A DNA stretch of 7,328 nucleotides. It comes from Oscillospiraceae bacterium. Its GTDB lineage: Bacteria > Bacillota > Clostridia > Oscillospirales > CAG-272. The translations under genes were made by a program, and so were the position numbers. Position 1 is the first letter of the stretch. Every line of letters starts with the position of its first letter. The notes beneath the pieces were generated by a model, which was not told the origin of the DNA, ran no database searches, and saw nothing but the letters and a program-made list of their open reading frames with translations. The stretch covers positions 1 to 7,328 of the forward strand of contig WREN01000110.1 of assembly GCA_009779295.1 (NCBI GenBank), given 5' to 3'. This document shows, piece by piece, positions 6,217 through 7,328 of this stretch.

Positions 6217-6251
6217 GCATTATCTACACTATGAAAGGAATAAACAACTAA

Positions 6252-6494
6252 ATGGCTACAAAAAAAGAAGAAAACATCAGCTTTGAAAACGCGTTACTGC
6301 GCCTTGAGGAAATTTTGCGCGTCCTCGAAAAGGGTTCGGCTCCGCTTGACGACTCGCTGAAAATGTTCGAAGAAGGCGTCAACTTGGTTCGACTGTGCAA
6401 TAACAAACTTGACAACGCCGAGCAGAAAATCAAAATCTTAATCAAAAATCAGGACGGCAATTATGACGAACAGGATTTCACAAAAACTGAATGA
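6252..6494 (+). CDS. xseB: Exodeoxyribonuclease VII small subunit
   Basis: XseB is the small, mostly helical subunit that binds the coiled coil of XseA to form active exonuclease VII. The 80-residue length is typical. The diagnostic pattern is F-E-x-A-L-x-R-L-E-E-I-x-x-x-L-E (about 11-26), then G-S-A-P-L-D-D-S-L-K-M-F-E-E-G-V (28-43) and L-C-N-x-K-L-D-x-A-E-Q-K-I (48-60). AAAGGA (6234-6239) lies 12 nt before the ATG, a somewhat long spacing. The 35-bp gap from the GNAT gene is the only true gap in the operon; no promoter or terminator was seen in it. The last 32 bp overlap ispA. Confidence 0.95.
   Translation: MATKKEENISFENALLRLEEILRVLEKGSAPLDDSLKMFEEGVNLVRLCNNKLDNAEQKIKILIKNQDGNYDEQDFTKTE
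6451..6454 (+). promoter_or_regulatory. Ribosome binding site of ispA inside xseB
   Basis: AGGA lies 8 nt before the ATG at 6463. This supports the ispA start 32 bp inside xseB over any downstream choice. The ATGA at 6491-6494 is out of frame with ispA. Confidence 0.6.
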
Positions 6495-7320
6495 CACCGC
6501 GGAACTGATTGAACGCGAACTTGACAGGTATTTTTTCGTTGGTGATAAAAAATATCAAATCCTTTTCGATTCGGTCAGATACAGTGTGCTTGGCGGCGGA
6601 AAAAGGATCCGCCCGTTTTTGACTATGGAATTCTGCAAAATGTTCGGCGGCAGTGAGCAGAGCGCTCTGCCGTATGCGTGCGCGGTAGAGGCTGTGCATA
6701 CATATTCGCTCATCCACGACGATCTGCCGTGTATGGACAACGATGATTTCAGGCGTGGTAAACCTACGAATCACAAAGTCTACGGCGAAAACACGGCGCT
6801 TCTCGCGGGTGACGCATTGCTGACGCACGCGTTCAATATCCTCGCGGAGAATAAATACACATCGGCTAAAAACATTATCAACGCGGTGAAAATGCTCTCG
6901 GCAAACGCCGGAATGTACGGCATGGTCGGCGGCCAGCAGCTCGATTTGATTGGCGAAACAACAAAATATGACCTTGATACGCTTAAATATCAGCAAAAAT
7001 TGAAAACGGGTAAATTAATTATAACCGCTTGCGTATTCGGTTGCATGGCGGCGGTGGATGACATCGAATTGAAGGATGAGAGAATCATTTCAGCGGTGAA
7101 GTACGGCGAAAACATCGGGCTTGCGTTTCAAATCGTCGACGACATACTTGACGTCGGCGAGGAAGAGCATAAGACGACGTTTTTAACGCACATGGATATT
7201 GAAAATGCGCATAAATACGCAGCGCAGCTCACCAACGAAGCGTGCAAAGTTATTGTAAAATACAAAAATAATGAAATATTATGTGAATTAGCGGCATATT
7301 TATTGAACAGAAAGAATTGA
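6463..7320 (+). CDS. ispA: Farnesyl/geranyl diphosphate synthase (IspA-type polyprenyl synthetase) with shortened second Asp-rich region
   Basis: A trans-prenyltransferase that condenses IPP with DMAPP and GPP, feeding undecaprenyl phosphate and other isoprenoids. The 285 residues contain GGGKRIRP (44-51), the first Asp-rich motif HDDLPCMDNDDFRRGKPTNH (85-104) with the two-residue insertion of bacterial FPP synthases, GDALL (116-120), GGQQLDL (156-162), KTGKL (181-185) and FQIVDDILDV (222-231), the second Asp-rich motif. Aromatic Tyr81 lies five residues before the first motif, as in short-chain synthases. After DDILDV the protein goes directly to GEEEHKTTF; the family usually has a longer loop with G-K-x-x-G-x-D before the K-x-T, so about 13-16 residues seem absent, including a diphosphate-binding lysine. 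The frame is otherwise intact, so this looks like a real in-frame deletion. In Clostridia dxs often follows; only 8 bases remain here. Confidence 0.93.
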   Translation: MTNRISQKLNDTAELIERELDRYFFVGDKKYQILFDSVRYSVLGGGKRIRPFLTMEFCKMFGGSEQSALPYACAVEAVHTYSLIHDDLPCMDNDDFRRGKPTNHKVYGENTALLAGDALLTHAFNILAENKYTSAKNIINAVKMLSANAGMYGMVGGQQLDLIGETTKYDLDTLKYQQKLKTGKLIITACVFGCMAAVDDIELKDERIISAVKYGENIGLAFQIVDDILDVGEEEHKTTFLTHMDIENAHKYAAQLTNEACKVIVKYKNNEILCELAAYLLNRKN

Positions 7321-7328
7321 GAATTTAA

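Noticed and set aside
6491..6494. ATGA at the xseB stop as the ispA start
   Set aside because: This ATG is out of frame with the IspA protein; the ATG at 6463 has a ribosome binding site and gives a normal N terminus.
6478..6996. Long minus-strand open frame opposite ispA (172 codons)
   Set aside because: It lies fully antisense to a clear IspA gene and its translation has no recognisable domain or gene-like composition; it is a by-product of codon use in ispA.

Overview
The window reads as chromosomal DNA from a low-to-moderate GC Firmicute, most likely an uncultured member of the Clostridia. The support is the gene order nusB - Kae1/TsaD-like - xseA - xseB - ispA, a divergent Mur ligase of the type found in clostridial genomes, a DUF4358-type lipoprotein, and strong AGGAG-type ribosome binding sites with consensus sigma-A promoter boxes. 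No rRNA, tRNA, CRISPR array, insertion sequence or phage gene was seen.

Layout. (1) Bases 1-1304, plus strand: the 3' part of a MurE-like Mur ligase gene whose true start lies upstream of the window. (2) Bases 1285-3098, minus strand: a three-gene set read in the order four-helix membrane protein, membrane-anchored SGNH hydrolase, DUF4358-like lipoprotein. All three products are predicted to be in or outside the cytoplasmic membrane. (3) Bases 3099-3295: a very AT-rich divergent intergenic region with a minus-strand extended -10 promoter and a plus-strand promoter with perfect TTGACA and TATAAT boxes 17 bp apart. (4) Bases 3296-7320, plus strand: nusB, a Kae1/TsaD-like gene, xseA, a GNAT acetyltransferase, xseB and ispA. 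Neighbours overlap by 4, 11, 10 and 32 bp, with one 35-bp gap before xseB, so this is almost certainly one transcription unit with coupled translation.

How the genes work together. The plus-strand operon is a housekeeping cluster: transcription antitermination (NusB), the two subunits of exonuclease VII (XseA, XseB) and isoprenoid chain synthesis (IspA). The Kae1-like protein in this operon lacks one residue of the TsaD signature, so its role is open. The GNAT gene splits the usual xseA-xseB pair and is visibly more AT-rich than xseA, so it looks like an insertion. The minus-strand set looks like a small cell-envelope module, possibly for trimming acyl groups from surface polymers, but its function cannot be read from sequence alone.

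Most of the window is ordinary. The points most worth a second look are: the two convergent transcripts, which overlap and each seem to carry their terminator hairpin inside the other's coding sequence; an in-frame deletion in the second aspartate-rich region of IspA that removes a substrate-binding lysine; the variant Mur ligase and Kae1-like paralogues; the GNAT insertion; and a possible leaderless 10-codon ORF whose stop overlaps the nusB start. I found no convincing wholly new system.
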